Shown here piece by piece: positions 52,860 through 63,569 of a stretch of DNA of 64,000 nucleotides. The stretch is from the NCBI GenBank assembly GCA_963969495.1, contig OZ018323.1:68345720-68409719 (forward strand). Direction: 5' to 3'. Below the pieces are notes generated by a model, which saw only the letters and a program-made list of their open reading frames with translations, searched no databases and was not told the DNA's origin. The translations under genes and the position numbers were made by a program. The stretch's first letter is position 1. Each line of letters begins with the position of its first letter. The stretch is from Ceratothoa steindachneri (lineage: Eukaryota; Arthropoda; Malacostraca; Isopoda; Cymothoidae).

Positions 52860-55795
52860 GGTAGAAGCCCATCTAGAGACTGCCTACTTGGGCATAAGTT
52901 GCTGTTGTAACCACGACAGCCTAGTACTAGGCTACTTACTTTTCAGAATAAAAAAAAGAAAAAGAAAAGAGGCAACAAGCAGGCTCGAGCATCAGGGTGA
53001 GGTCCGCCTCACCCCGGTGCAGGGACATGTGACCTACAGAGAAAACAACAACAAAAAACCCTCCTAGTTAAATAAATGGGAGGCCGGCCTCCTCCCCAAA
53101 GTCATAAAGTCCATAAGTCAAGCGCACGAATCTGTCCTGAGTACAAGGGATAGGTGGTACTGACCCGGCTTGTCACGGTACCTGGAAAAGTAATGTGCAC
53201 AAAGCTCACCCAGACTGGGACATTCAACAAGAATGTGCCAAACAGTCTGGGGGACAATGGAGTCTTCACAGTAGGGAGCAGGCGAGCGCTCCATCAAATG
53301 GTGGTGTGTCCAAAACGGGGGGGATGACTTAAAGCAACATGAAGCCATCGCAGCATTAGGGGGTAGGTCCATGGGGACAGTCACGGCGCAATGGCATGCA
53401 ACTTTAAGTCCCTTCCACCATCTCCCATCTTCTTTGCCAAGCAGCTCGTATTCCTGCCATGTAGTCAGTGTGAGGAAGAGCGAAACGCTGGTCCAGTTGC
53501 CCAAGCCTCACAGACTCTTTGGCACCCTCATTCCCCGCAATTCCTTACATGTCCGGGAAACCAGCAGAAGATAATCTTGACATCTGCTTGGCTTACCAAA
53601 ACTGTGGCATCACGGATATCGCGAACGAGGGGATGTGGAGATTCCAATGCTCCGAGAGCAGTCAGGGTGCTTTGTGAGTCGCCCTGAGTGCCTGAATGCA
53701 ATACTCCCGACGCTGGAGAAGCTTATGGGGGCAGAGGTGTGGCAAAAAATAGCCAAAGGTGGTACACTCCAGGGTGGCATCCTGGGCAGAACCAGCCCAA
53801 GAGCTATACCTAGCTGAACACTGCGGGAGTGGTCGGTGTACAAAATGGCCAGACCTTCTAGGAATAGTATTTATGCCCCCAGCAATGAGGTTGCCAGAGA
53901 AAAACTCAGCCTAATCTACCAACCTAAACTCCTCGACTGAGATAGAGAATTCAGTCATTTCCTGAAATGCAGACCACCAAGCCTCACCAGGGTGGGCTCT
54001 CAGGTGGCAGTAGCCCAGAAAATATTTGAATGGGAAAGTGATCACTACCATGGTCATTGACCACCCCCCAATCAAAATCAGGCTGTGCATCTGGAGAGCA
54101 CAAAGATAGATCGAGGCAGGAAAATGAAGCGGTTCTCATACACATTTAGGACACCTATCTCAAGCTCATCAAGGAGTTGACCCTGGGGATTAATAGAGTA
54201 GTCTTCCCAGAGGGGTTGTCTACCATTTAGATCTCCGAGCAAGAGAAAGGCCCTTAGCAACCATGCCACGACACAGCAGAAGTCCCCCACATGGAAGTCG
54301 GCTGACAGTGGAATGTACGTGGAAATAATAGTATACCTCCTATCAAGGTGCAGCTGCACAGCTACTGCCTGAAAGGAGGTATCTAAAGTGAAGAGAAGAA
54401 TGGAGACATCATGCTGAGTGTAAATTCTACATCCTACCTCCCGGCTCCCATCTTGTGGTGGTGAGGTCGCAAACCCTTATACCCCGGGAGGGTAGGCAGG
54501 GGGCATGCGCCTAGCATGGTCTCCTGCAAAATGATAGTTAACAGAGAACAGGAGACAAGCCTCCACAACTCCTCCCAGCTGGCCCCGTCTGCAGCAATTC
54601 CATTGAAGTAATATGCCCCCAGGCCTAGCTCAGAGATGCGAGGGCCCTCTTCGTAGAGAAGACCCTCCTGGGAATGGCTGTACGCTTCCCGGAGGCAGAA
54701 CCCCAGGCGCTGTTGGCCGGACAATGAGTTCACCTTTGAGGACTTATTGGGGGAGGTTGGCCCTCTTTTTGAGGATCTACCGTCTCCGAGCCACCCAGCC
54801 CACCACTGGGCGTGGGTGAGAGAGCTGAAGCTCCTTTAGTGCTGTCCTCCTTTCGGGGACAGCTTTAGGAACCCTGGAAGATGTCTTGGTGACCAACTTC
54901 AGGGGTGTTGCCTCCTATGAGTCTAACGACTCAGTGGAGGCATGTGGCCATTTCGCCTTACGGGAAATGGTCAGGCTGTGGGAAGGGGGGAGAGCCTTTC
55001 TTTTAGCCAGGGTTGGCTGTTGACCCTTTGTGTGGCTCAATTGACACACTTGCCCACACCTGATTTGGATTTATTGTGTGCAGCCTTGGAGCAACTTACA
55101 CAGATTTCAAGTAACCCTAACTTTGTACGTCAACAGGAGAGATTAATACATGGCCGAAGCGGCAGCAGTAATAGCACCTCCGTGGCAGTGGCACGAATCC
55201 TTCATGCGGTAGCGATACCAACTGGCACACACCAACTCTGGGAGCTTGTCACAGTCGAATGTGACGAAGAGTGTAGGGGTGGGTCTCGAGGCCCCTCCCT
55301 GTTTTCTCATCACACATTCAACCTTGACTGCCCCATGGTCGGCCAGCTCTAAGGTGATATCATCTATGGAGTAGTCCACAAGTTCCCTTGCATAAACTAC
55401 TCCTTTCATGAAGTTCATGGTAGAGTGTCCGAAGGGCACTAATCATGGCTGCCTCGGAGGGATTCGACACATTTGCCAAAAGGCTCCTGTCCGAGAAATG
55501 GGTCACGTTCAGCTCCCTACCAATCACACTAGCTATAGCTCTCCTCTGATGGATCATGTTGCCCTTATCCTACATGCTATTCAGTGGAGCAAATAACCAG
55601 GAAATGTTTGAAGCCAGCGGGCTTGAAAACCCTGGGTAGTGTCTGAATTAAGGGCCCTGATATAATTGAGGCTCCGCTCTGCGCACTTGTACTTTTCATC
55701 TTTGTCAGGGACTCCACACCCGGGGGGGAGGGGGCAGCGGGGCCGGATGTGCCGATCTTGGTGGGCGGGGAATGAACCTGCATCTACTCTCCACA
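52860..55795 (-). mobile_element. LINE-A copy A17, RT deleted
   Basis: A good 3' terminus (GCCCATCTAGAGACTGCC at 52867; AGCCTAGTACTAGGCT at 52918, a perfect palindrome) is followed by the tail and RNase H (53118-53815). A jump at about 53818 leads directly to endonuclease (53820-54600), linker and ORF1 (to about 55790). RT is absent. It ends inside ORF1, where LINE-B begins. Confidence 0.78.
53820..55795 (-). pseudogene. A17 endonuclease and ORF1 remnants
   Basis: The endonuclease shows LPTLPGYKGLRPHHHKMGAG (about 54490), MQLHLDRRYTIISTYIPLSA (54359) and LLGDLNGRQPLWEDYSINP (about 54230). ORF1 (55439-55143) has STMNFMKGVVYARELVDYS and TLFVTFDCDKLPEL, matching A5. The knuckle is damaged (DSCHCHGG). 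Several frameshifts. Confidence 0.75.
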
Positions 55796-55835
55796 TGCTG
55801 CCAACCCATATACTACACTGCCATATTCTATCTTG

Positions 55836-58189
55836 CTACGGTAGAATTGGAGGAGGGTTTCCATGTTTGCTCCCCATCAAGCTCCAGCTATGCTTTTCAT
55901 AATGTCTAGACGAGGTAGGCAAGTATTCTGTATGTGTGATATGATTCTTCCAGGTTAGTCTTGGTGTATCCAGGTATAGGCCCAGAAAGCAGTGTGATGT
56001 GACAATGGGCATATTTGTGTCATGGATGCTGACACTGGGTATATGTGAAATTCTTTGACGGGTGAAGCACAAGAGGGCACTCCTCATGGGAATGATGACT
56101 AGACCCCAGGTATTGACCCATGTTAGTAGTATGTTTAGTGATGTTTGAAGATTATGGGTTGCCTCTTCTATGGTAGATGCTCTACAGATCAAAGCGATGT
56201 CATCACAGTATATTAGTGGGATGGTTGATGCAGGCAGCTGCATTTTCTGACATTAATGCATTAAATAGTAGAGGGCTGAGGACAGAGCCCTGGGGTACTC
56301 CTCATTCCTGGGAGCATGGGGTTGATATGGAGCTTCTTACTACAACTGAAAAAGTGCAGCCACTTAGGAAGTGATGCATCCAAGCCAATGGGGTGCCTGT
56401 AAGTCCCATACATCTAAGCTTGACAAGTATACCCAGGTGAGAGGCTACATCAAAAGCCCTTTGTAGATCCAAGAATGCTGCCAGAAGATAATGATGGTCC
56501 CGGAATGCTGTTTGTGTTAGGTGTTTAAACTGTAACAGGATTTCAATGGTAGATCTGCCTAGCTGAAATCCATATAGTGAGGGTGGTAGATGGTTGTTCT
56601 TTTCAATCCACCAAGTTGCTCCAATACTTTCCTGAGGCATGAAAGAAGACAAATGAGGCGATATGAGGCTGGGAGAGTGGGATCATTTCCTGTCTTGTGA
56701 AAGGGCAAGAGCAGTGATCATTTTGACTGATCTGGGTATGTGCCAGTGACCAAACTGCTGTTGGTTATTGTAAGCAGGGTCTTGCATCAGTTGGGAGGCA
56801 TCGTATCATTTTGTATTCTATCCCATCTTCACCGATTGCTTTTCTATTTGGTAGATTTGATAGGATGGAATGGAGTTCCTTTGATGTGAAAGGGGAAGAG
56901 AGTCCATCAGGTGGAGTTAGAAATTTACCCTTATTTAGTTCCTGGTGTATTATCATCTCAATGGACAAAGGGCTGTGGATGGAGAACACATTATTAAAAT
57001 GTAGTGATAGGAGGTCTACTCTGTCTATATCTTTGAGTAGGTCTTTGCCATGTTTTCGGAGAGGGATAGTATATGTGGAGGGACATCCTTTCATGGCCTT
57101 GAGGAACTGCCATGTTCTTGATGACGCTGTGGTGAAGGATAAAGAGGAGCAATATTTGGACCAGGCTGTTCTCTTTGCCATCAGGATTGTATGGCAGCAG
57201 ACAGAGTCCAGGTGCTGATACTGTTGTCTGTGTTTAACATCGTCTTAATCTCCATAAATTCCAGGCTGATCTTCTCAGTTTCACTGCTCCTGCACAGGTG
57301 TCTGACCGCCAGGGAACACTTTGTTTTCCATTATGATTTCCAGATTTATAACTGAATGCTTGTCTGCCAGCATTGAAGATTTTAGATGTGAATTCATTTA
57401 CTATATTTGTTAGAGAAAGGTCTGGTGATATTTGTATTGCGGATGTGTTTTTTTGGTAAAGAGACCATCCATCTTCTTGGAAGTGCCACCTTGGTCTGGT
57501 ATTTGTGGATATTGTTGTGTGTAGGTGATCTGTCTTTATGATGATTGGGAGGTGATCGCTTCCCAGGTGAGGACCAGTTGTAAAGGAGAGGTCTTCAAAT
57601 GGTTGTTTGCCCAGACATAAATCCAATGTAGATGTTTTGCCAGTGGTAGGGTCCACTCAAGTAGTTAGTTCCGGGGGTGTGAGTATGGAGAATACTGGAG
57701 ATGAGAGGAGGTATTGGTGTAGTGTTCTGCCTGTGTGGTTGATGGAGCTTCGTAGTAGGTGTGGGTCCCATTGTGGATGTCAGGTGTTAAAATCTTCCAT
57801 AGCTAGAGCAGGAGGAGATATGTGAGAAAAGGTGTTTGAATTCTGTTTCTGGTATATCTTGACAAGGGTTCTAGTATAGGAGGATGGTGCACCAGCTGGT
57901 AGAGAGTTCAACCCTGACAGTGAGGTACTCCAGGGGACCATCTGAAAATGGGGGTTAGTGTGAGAGATATACATAAGGTAGAGTGGATAAGGATAAGCAG
58001 TCCACCACTTGGGCCTGGGGTACGGTCTAGGTGGGAAATGGAGTAGCCCGGAAAGGATATGGAGAGGGAAGGGACCAAACATGATTCTGTAATGGCAATT
58101 ACTATTGGATGTACTTCAGTGATATATACTTTAAATTCATGGATCTTTCGTATCAAGGAGTGGGCATTCCAAAGAATGATTTTAGGCAT
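55836..58189 (-). pseudogene. LINE-B ORF2: endonuclease and reverse transcriptase
   Basis: It starts MPKIILWNAHSLIRKIHEF (58189), with the catalytic Asn and Glu positions in WNAHSL and ITESCL. GSDHLPIIIKT lies at about 57570. A linker (57181-56765, PDGLSSPFTSKELHSILSNL, GEDGIEYKMIR) precedes RT: YGFQLGRSTIEILLQFKHL (about 56570), LLAAFLDLQRAFD (about 56470), then IYCDDIALICRASTIEEATH (about 56205). Frame breaks lie near 57700, 57220, 56700 and 56260. Similar in plan to LINE-A, but sequences are unrelated at the detail level. Confidence 0.82.
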
Positions 58190-58379
58190 AGTTTGGTTGT
58201 GGGATGGTGGAGAGGAATCGTTGGAAATCAGGGATCATCAGGAATAGGGTCTGGATGAAGGAGTGGCCTTGGCAGTAGAGTGTGAAGAAGCGGACAATGA
58301 GGGATAGGAAGTCAGGTATGCCAGTAGGATTAGGTGTTTGGTAGGAATGTTAGCGTGGGTAGGTCTGGGGTTAAGAACA

Positions 58380-59610
58380 TAACATAAGAAAAGAAGGAGA
58401 CTGCAAAAGATCATTCATGGCCTACACTTGGCAGCTCCTGTTCCAGTCAACACACAAAAGATTTCTTACCAGAGAAAAGTCATCAACATTGTCACCCTTT
58501 ACAGGAGTTCTTCAGATCTAATCTACAATATACATAAAATGCATCCAGAGGATTATGTCCATTCATGCAACCGCAAAATATAATCTCCCCACTCCTTAGA
58601 AAAATATATACATATGTACATAAAAAAAAAGTCAGTCCCATCTAGCAGCGTCATCCATATATTTATCTAATCTATTCTTAAAACTACCCAGAGAGGAGGC
58701 TTCTATCACATGTCTAGTGAGCCTATTCCATTCATCTACCACACGATTTGTAAACCAATTCCTCCCAATCTCCTTCCTAAACCTATAATTATCAAGCTTA
58801 AACCCATTGCTACGTGTCCTGTCATGTTCACTAAGTATAAGAACCTTACCCAGATCCCCTTTATTATATCCTTTTACCCATTTGAAGACTTCAATCAATT
58901 CCCCTCTGACTCTTCTCCTTTCCAATGTATGTAGATTTAGTTTTCTGAGCCTTTCACCATAAGGTAAGTTCCTTAGCCCACCAATCATCTTTGTCATCCT
59001 TCTCTGCACAGACTCAAGCAAATCAATATCCTTCCTATAATATGGTGACCAAAATTGTACTGCATAGTCTAGATGAGGCCTAACTAGTGCCAGATACAGT
59101 TTTAGAATGACTTCAGCACTCTTATTGCTTACACTCCTCCTAATGAATCCCAATATCCTATTAGCTTTATTCTTAGCATTTAGGCATTGCTTTCTAGGAC
59201 GAAGGTCTGAACTTACCAAAATACCCAAGTCCCTCTCACAATCGGTCCTCCCTAAAATTCTCCCATTTAATTTATAACTATTCAATGGATTATTTCTACC
59301 TATACTAAGTACACTACATTTGTCTATGTTAAACTTCATTTGCCATTTCTCGGCCCAATTGGACAGAATGGTCAATTCCTCCTGCATTACAACAGCATCA
59401 GAATCATCCCTAATGGCCCTACCTAGCTTAGTATCATCAGCAAATTTACTCAGGTCACTACTTATACCTATGTCAAGATCATTAATATAAATTAAGAATA
59501 GCAAGGGACCCAAAACAGATCCTTGCGGAACTCCACTGCTAACACACCCCCACTCAGATTTAACTCCATCTATACTAATCTTTGCTGTCTGTCACCAAGC
59601 CATGGAGAAT
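58380..59610 (-). mobile_element. CR1/L2-like LINE, 5' truncated, inserted in LINE-B ORF1
   Basis: The 3' end carries AAGAACATAACATAAGAAAA at 58375, a terminal block I associate with CR1/L2-like elements of many animals. The RT frame starts abruptly near 59600 (truncation). LINE-B ORF1 sequence lies on both sides: LNPRPTHANIPTKH-type Pro/Ser-rich reading below 58380 and the CSGYRTFEIDG frame above 59618. The target duplication could not be fixed (CTCAACC/CTTAACC is only approximate). Confidence 0.75.
58632..59513 (-). CDS. CR1/L2-like RT C-terminal half, intact 293-codon frame
   Basis: This uninterrupted frame continues upstream to about 59590 through VPQGSVLGPLLFLIYINDLD. It then has KFADDTKLGRAI (catalytic FADD), WAEKWQMKFNIDKCSVLSIG, ERDLGILVSSDL, LALVRPHLDYAVQFWSPYYR, RRRVRGELIEVFKWVKGYN and the end DKYMDDAARWD. 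It lacks the endonuclease and the first RT blocks, so it is a dead 5'-truncated copy, but its frame shows no decay and it is probably one of the youngest insertions here. Confidence 0.88.
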   Translation of the reverse strand: MGPLLFLIYINDLDIGISSDLSKFADDTKLGRAIRDDSDAVVMQEELTILSNWAEKWQMKFNIDKCSVLSIGRNNPLNSYKLNGRILGRTDCERDLGILVSSDLRPRKQCLNAKNKANRILGFIRRSVSNKSAEVILKLYLALVRPHLDYAVQFWSPYYRKDIDLLESVQRRMTKMIGGLRNLPYGERLRKLNLHTLERRRVRGELIEVFKWVKGYNKGDLGKVLILSEHDRTRSNGFKLDNYRFRKEIGRNWFTNRVVDEWNRLTRHVIEASSLGSFKNRLDKYMDDAARWD

Positions 59611-59618
59611 AATGGGTA

Positions 59619-60686
59619 TTAGGTTGAGGGGAGGAGATATGAGGGGAAGGAAGGGGAGAGGAGGACTGGGTGGGACAGAGGGTGATAGGATTTGCAAGGG
59701 GTATGGCTGGAGATATGGAGAGACGCTGGGGCAGTGAGGGCGTTGGCGTGGGGAGGATTGGTTGTGTCTGATGATGAGGAGAGGGATAGCAAAGGATGGG
59801 GGCTGGGGATGTAGGATGAAAGGTAACAGGAAGTATTTATGTGGGTGTTATCTGTCAAGTGTGTTAATACAGAAAATCTGTTTGTGACTTGAGTATAGGT
59901 AATATCTGGGGTGACTGTCCAGGAGGGTTTGGGTGTCGGTGTGTTATTCGGTGGAAGAAGGGTATTGCAGAGTGACGGGTTGATTGATCGTAGCTCAGTG
60001 TGCCTTCTATCAATGTCTCCAGGCATTTCTACTTCATAATGATGTATTTCTCTGGCTTTAATGGTTACTGGGCAGGATCCTGACACAACTCCGTGCTGTC
60101 CTCCACAAAAATATAAGTAGGGTGCTCTTGTACATTTGTTTCCATCAATTTCAAAAGTGCGGTATCCACTGCACATTGAACATCGGGTGTGGTTTCAACA
60201 TGCCATAGTTGTGTCCAAAGAAGTGGCAGTTGAAACATTGAACTATTGGGAATTTATATGTTTCAACTGGATAGCTAGTGCAGTGTAAGGCAATACTATC
60301 TGGTAGTGGACCTTGGAATGTCAATCATACTATGTGGGATTTAGATCCATTGCAATTTGTTGGGCACTATACCTCGACTATGTCATATGTGCATGTTCCC
60401 GATGGCTGAATTATTTTAAGGAGTTCCTCTGATATATATTCACTAGAGATAGGGTCAATTTTGCCATATGTATAGTTACCATTATCTAGAGGAAGCATTC
60501 TCCAGCATTAGACATTCCATTCACCAAGCTTGGTGATTGACGGAAGGGGTGGTAGATTGTTGAGGCAAGAGCTCTTGACTTGTAGGCAGCATGCTGCACC
60601 CTTACCTATTAAATGTATTCTACCATCTATTATATATTTGCCAAACTTTGATTTGTTTATGGCATCTGATAATTTTCCTGGGTTTG
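59619..60686 (-). pseudogene. LINE-B ORF1 (gag-like), middle and C-terminal part
   Basis: Reading down from the Tc1 insertion: TNPGKLSDAINKSKFGKYI, a folded RNA-binding segment, then VQCFNCHFFGH (start of a C-x2-C-x4-H knuckle, about 60225) and a further CSGYR..CTRAPYLYFCGGQH cluster (60176-60100). The last part is Pro/Ser/Thr-rich (NNTPTPKPSWTVTP), as in other LINE ORF1 proteins. Stops and shifts occur near 60490, 60365 and 60190. Confidence 0.7.
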
Positions 60687-62094
60687 TACAGTGGGCGCAA
60701 AGGAAATATTAACATTAAGAATTTTTGGATAATTAAGCACAAAAGTACATTTCAAGTTTGTTTTATTGGGTCCTTTTACTTACATTTCTTCACATTTAGT
60801 ACTTTGTCATGTTCCCACAGGTCTTCAACACCTCCTGGATCCTCTTGAGCATGGATGTTGCAAGATTCTCGAAGTAGGAGCCGTCCATTGCCACCCACAG
60901 CTTAATGAGTGTCTTCTTTAGGGCGGGGATCGAGGTGGGCCGGGACTTAGCAACTTCATTTTTCATTTGGTTCCAGGCATTCTCTATGAGGTTTAAGTCG
61001 GGTGATTTGCCTGGCCAGTACAAAACTTCGATGTTTTGCTCATTAAGGAAGTCTTTGACAGCTCGTGCCTTGTGTGCAGGGACACCATCGTGCCTAAAAA
61101 AGTCGCAGCCATGGAGAGCATAGAAATGGAGCAGATGTTCCTCCCAAACCTCAATGTAACTCTTTCCTTTCATGGTGACGTTCTTGGGGAGGAAATAGAG
61201 ACCACCCCTGCCCTTCTCCCCACTGAAGCATCCCCAAACCATGATGCCATCGGGGTGCTTCATGGTCTTCACGGTGCAACGGTGGTCATATCTGCTCACA
61301 TCACTGGGCCGCCGCACCAGTTTCGAGCCAACAACTGCTCTTGTCACTCCACATGACTTTCTTCCACTGCCCTGGTGTCCAATCTTGATATTTCTTCGCA
61401 AAAGCTAGCCGTTTTTTCTTCATACCCTCTGTCAGCAGCGGTTTCTTGGTGGCAGGGCGGCAGGGCAAACCCAGGTTTTTTTGTAGTCGGTGCTGGATCG
61501 TACAAATAGCGATGTTGTGGAGCAAGTCAGGATGTTTCCCCTTCAATTCAGCCGCTGTTATCGAAGGGTCCTGCTTCACTTCACGTAGCAAAACCTTGTC
61601 AGTCCGAGCAGTTGTCTTCTTCTTGCCCCCAGAGCCAGGTTTGCGAGGCAGTGCCGGGAGGGGAGTGTGGTGGCTGCTTTTTTGAGGTTAAAGAGTGACA
61701 CACGGCTCACGTTCAGATCGGCAGCTACACGCTTTACTGGCACTTCCTGCTTCATTAGGGTTAGGGCATGGGTCTTATCCTCCATTGTCAGCTTGCTACG
61801 CCCCATTGCAATGGTATAGTGGGGGCTGGTAGGGCATCAAAGTCAGCAGAAAGGTGAAAAAGATGCGGTCTGTGGGGCAGCGTAACACAGATGTACACTG
61901 TCTGAGCTCTGCGAGCACACTTAAACTGAGCCTGGCAGGAAGTTGCGAGGGAGCCCTAGCTGCAGCTACATGCGTCATACAAAGCTCCTCCCACTACCTA
62001 TATGGCAGGAACGCGGTAAAAAAGTTAACCGCAAAATTCAAGTTAACATTTCCATTGCGTTTAAGAGGTTAACATTTCCTTTGTGCCCACTGTA
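60687..62094 (-). mobile_element. Tc1/mariner element, complete ends, TA target duplication
   Basis: CAGTGGGCGCAAAGGAAAT at 60689 mirrors the right end (reverse complement CAGTGGGCACAAAGGAAAT, ending at 62092). Both are flanked by TA (60687-60688 and 62093-62094). Length is about 1.4 kb with a transposase gene reading leftward. Near the right end a subterminal copy of AGTTAACATTTCC (62040) repeats the terminal GGTTAACATTTCC (62068). It is inserted in LINE-B ORF1. Confidence 0.92.
60796..61806 (-). pseudogene. Tc1/mariner transposase, DD34E, frameshifted
   Basis: MGRSKLTMEDKTHALTLMK at 61806 opens the first helix-turn-helix (VKRVAADLNVSRVSLFNLKK). The second DNA-binding part is in frame 61591-61301 (SITAAELKGKHPDLLHNIAI), with KKVMWSDKS as first Asp. 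Frame 61401-60796 holds DGIMVWGCFSGEKGRGGLYF, RHDGVPAHKA (second Asp) and SPDLNLIENAW (Glu), with exactly 34 residues between second Asp and Glu. Two frameshifts (about 61590-61640 and about 61320) inactivate it. Full length would be about 330 residues, normal for the family. Confidence 0.9.
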
Positions 62095-62131
62095 AAGGGT
62101 TGGGCTTCATCAGTACAACTGATAATTATAC

Positions 62132-62405
62132 GAGGTAAACATTACGAATGATGGGACATAAACTATTTCGTCTGTGTTCCAATATGTTTCACCGTTTTGG
62201 AGTAAATTCAAGAGGGCTGCTTGTGGGGGGTTTAAACACTGCGGGGAGGGGGGGGACCCCCTATGATGATCCTGAGTTTCAATCAATAATGTTCTAACAT
62301 TTTTTATTTAACCACACACGCATGAATATGCATGCGCGGGTGAATGAAACATACATGCCAAAAAAATACACTTTTTTAGATGCGCTGCTGATCTTCATGT
62401 TTACC
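62132..62405. mobile_element. MITE copy 2 (about 274 bp) with 6-bp target duplication
   Basis: The ends GGTAAACAT (62134) and ATGTTTACC (to 62405) are inverted repeats, and TTATAC occurs at 62126-62131 and 62406-62411. The interior is the reverse complement of parts of the copy at 34874-35297, with a shortened middle. It interrupts LINE-B ORF1; removing it with one TTATAC leaves the frame open at the site. Confidence 0.8.
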
Positions 62406-62655
62406 TTATACACACCAGGTTGTCAGTAGATGAAAATGTAGTCTCTATGCAATATTTTTTCTGGTCTTCTCAGTGTTGTCATTTTCTTAGGGTGCTTGTT
62501 TTGGTGTCCAATACTGCAAGGTCCTCCATGTTTGGTAATCCTTGGGAGGATCACTACCACCTTGGTATGGGTCTAATTACCCTAAATGAGTACCTAATGA
62601 CCATACTTAAGGTAAATACTTAATATTGATGTCAAAGTTGTGACAGTAGGCTCTC

Positions 62656-63239
62656 TCTCGTGTGATGGCTTGTTTTGTGGTGCCATCACTTATTTCCACC
62701 ACATTTGTCATACACTAGAACTCAGAGGGGGCAGGAAAAGGAAGTAGGAAAGTGGAAGGGAAAGAGTGCGGAATTGATAAGGTCAGGATAGGTGGTAATA
62801 GCGGAGCAGCACTGGTATATCAGCGTCTCGTCAGGTTCAGGTTGTTGAGCCACCCTTTGTATCGGATATGGCATTTATTTTTTTCTGTGGAGAAGAGAAA
62901 TAATTTATTAGCCTTGTTCATTTCTATTCTTCCACATACACTGTAAAAATTTCTTTGTTGTTCTTACTATTCTTGTTCTCTTATCATCTAGATCTTTTTT
63001 TCCACACTCAGTCCATAATCCTCCCTTCTCTCCACCTCCTCTGACTTTTCTCTTCCCAACCCTATCACCAATTCTTCTTTCAATTTCTATCTTTCGAGAC
63101 TCCCATCATAAATATTCTCAATGCAAGGCTCCTTTTTGCCTCTGTATATGTTCAGACTTCTTTTTCCATTTATTCCTCTTCTCCAGAGCCTTTCTCCTGA
63201 ATCTCATATTTTTGGTTTCAGCTTTCCTTTTGCTCTGTC
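62656..63239. other. Unassigned sequence at the right side
   Basis: It begins near the probable 5' end of LINE-B. 62930-63240 is strongly pyrimidine-rich on the plus strand and may be the 3' part of the minus-strand LINE fragment that follows, but no motif proves it. Confidence 0.35.
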
Positions 63240-63560
63240 CTCTATTTAGATTGCTTCTAATTTATATTTCGTATATACTCTCATTACCTCTTTGCACCAC
63301 TCAGTCGTATTGTAGGCAGCATACACATAGCCTGCCCACATCTCTATTCCCATCCCTTGCAGTCTCAACTTATAGTTTGCTTTGATCCTTGCCACCCTCT
63401 CCTCATATCTACTCCAGCCCATTTCTCCTCTCAGTGCCTCTAATGCTACATAGGGGTTGGCCCCTAGTGCAATTCTTGCCACTTTATTTTGGATCTTTTC
63501 CATTCTTTCCAATTATTTGTCACTTTGCAGACTTCATACCCATACAGGCTTCGGTAATAC
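63240..63560 (-). pseudogene. LINE fragment, post-RT domain (ALGAN type)
   Basis: The minus frame 63512-63246 reads MERMEKIQNKVARIALGANP, then YVALEALRGEMGWSRYEERV and KANYKLRLQ. The upstream frame (63560-63513) has KYYRSLYGYEVCK. I associate this QNKV.R.ALGAN..A.EA.RG.MGWS signature with the region after RT in a LINE group common in decapods. It is a short fragment with no RT present. Confidence 0.55.
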
Positions 63561-63569
63561 TTCAGTTTA

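Larger units (their letters stand above)
55800..62650 (-). mobile_element. LINE-B: second RNase H-less remnant of a Jockey/I-like LINE, three insertions in ORF1
   Basis: ORF2 (58189-55836) and a gag-like ORF1 (about 62600-58200) lie in order on the minus strand. ORF1 is interrupted by a MITE (62132-62405), a Tc1 element (60687-62094) and a CR1/L2-like LINE (about 58380-59610). The reading frame resumes in phase across the first two once one target duplication is removed. Nothing after the RT palm is present at the left edge, and the 5' end is not defined. Confidence 0.75.

Noticed and set aside
58370..59630. Exact target duplication for the CR1/L2-like insertion in LINE-B
   Set aside because: Only an approximate CTCAACC/CTTAACC pair is visible; not strong enough to claim.
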